Shown in pieces: positions 5,400-5,469 of a DNA stretch of 5,469 nucleotides. The stretch's first letter is position 1, and each line of letters starts with the position of its first letter. The notes beneath the pieces were generated by a model. The model ran no database searches. It was not told where the DNA came from and saw nothing but the letters and a program-made list of their open reading frames with translations. A program made the translations under genes and the position numbers. Source of the stretch: an uncultured Burkholderiales bacterium. GTDB lineage: Bacteria > Pseudomonadota > Gammaproteobacteria > Burkholderiales > Burkholderiaceae_E. Location: NCBI GenBank assembly GCA_903831925.1, contig CAIKZV010000519.1, positions 1 to 5,469 on the forward strand. The letters are read 5' to 3'.

Positions 5400-5469
5400 G
5401 AGAAAGGCACTGATCTGATTGGACAAGCCGATTGGCGAACTGCAAGATGCGATGACGCTGGCGCGGTGA

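Noticed and set aside
5257..5445. 62-codon minus-strand frame overlapping the small membrane-protein frame
   Set aside because: It is a different frame of the same DNA. Its Cys/Arg-rich product lacks the hydrophobic pattern seen in the interrupted frame.
5419..5469. Short plus-strand frame ending in TGA exactly at the window edge
   Set aside because: It is only 16 codons from a TTG without a ribosome binding site, preceded by an in-frame stop at 5416-5418. There is nothing to support expression.

Overview
This is an ordinary, GC-rich chromosomal window from a Gram-negative proteobacterium. BamD, an outer-membrane assembly lipoprotein, places it among the Gram-negatives. The divergent bamD / rluD-pgeF block is a classic beta- and gammaproteobacterial arrangement. 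The ydcH-like gene in front of a YoaA-type helicase, and a small two-helix membrane protein gene tail-to-tail with pgeF, make me favour Betaproteobacteria (Rhodocyclales or Burkholderiales-like). That placement is an inference from remembered gene neighbourhoods and was not tested. I see no insertion sequence, phage gene, CRISPR array, tRNA or rRNA.

Layout. Positions 1-44 are probably the last codons of a plus-strand gene ending in a Pro-Ala repeat tail, encoded by a CACCTG hexanucleotide repeat. Positions 45-221 are intergenic and hold an imperfect hairpin with a GAAA loop and a good sigma70-type promoter. A short YdcH/DUF465-family gene (222-422) and a full-length YoaA/DinG-type iron-sulfur helicase gene (433-2517) follow, probably as one transcript. 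The helicase gene converges on bamD (2535-3359, minus) across 17 bases with no clear terminator. bamD and rluD diverge from a 52-base region carrying a perfect TATAAT for bamD. rluD (3412-4434) and pgeF (4431-5237) overlap by ATGA and are translationally coupled. The last 24 bases of pgeF overlap the end of a minus-strand reading frame (5214-5399) for a small two-helix membrane protein that carries a TAA stop at codon 10. Positions 5400-5469 show nothing I can assign.

How the genes work together. The set covers general maintenance: DNA repair or replication-fork processing (YoaA), outer-membrane protein insertion (BamD), 23S rRNA pseudouridylation (RluD) and peptidoglycan precursor quality control (PgeF). 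I did not find a new multi-gene system. The observation most worth a second look is the interrupted small membrane-protein gene at the right end. Next are the two hexanucleotide repeats that encode Pro-X tails at the 3' ends of genes.
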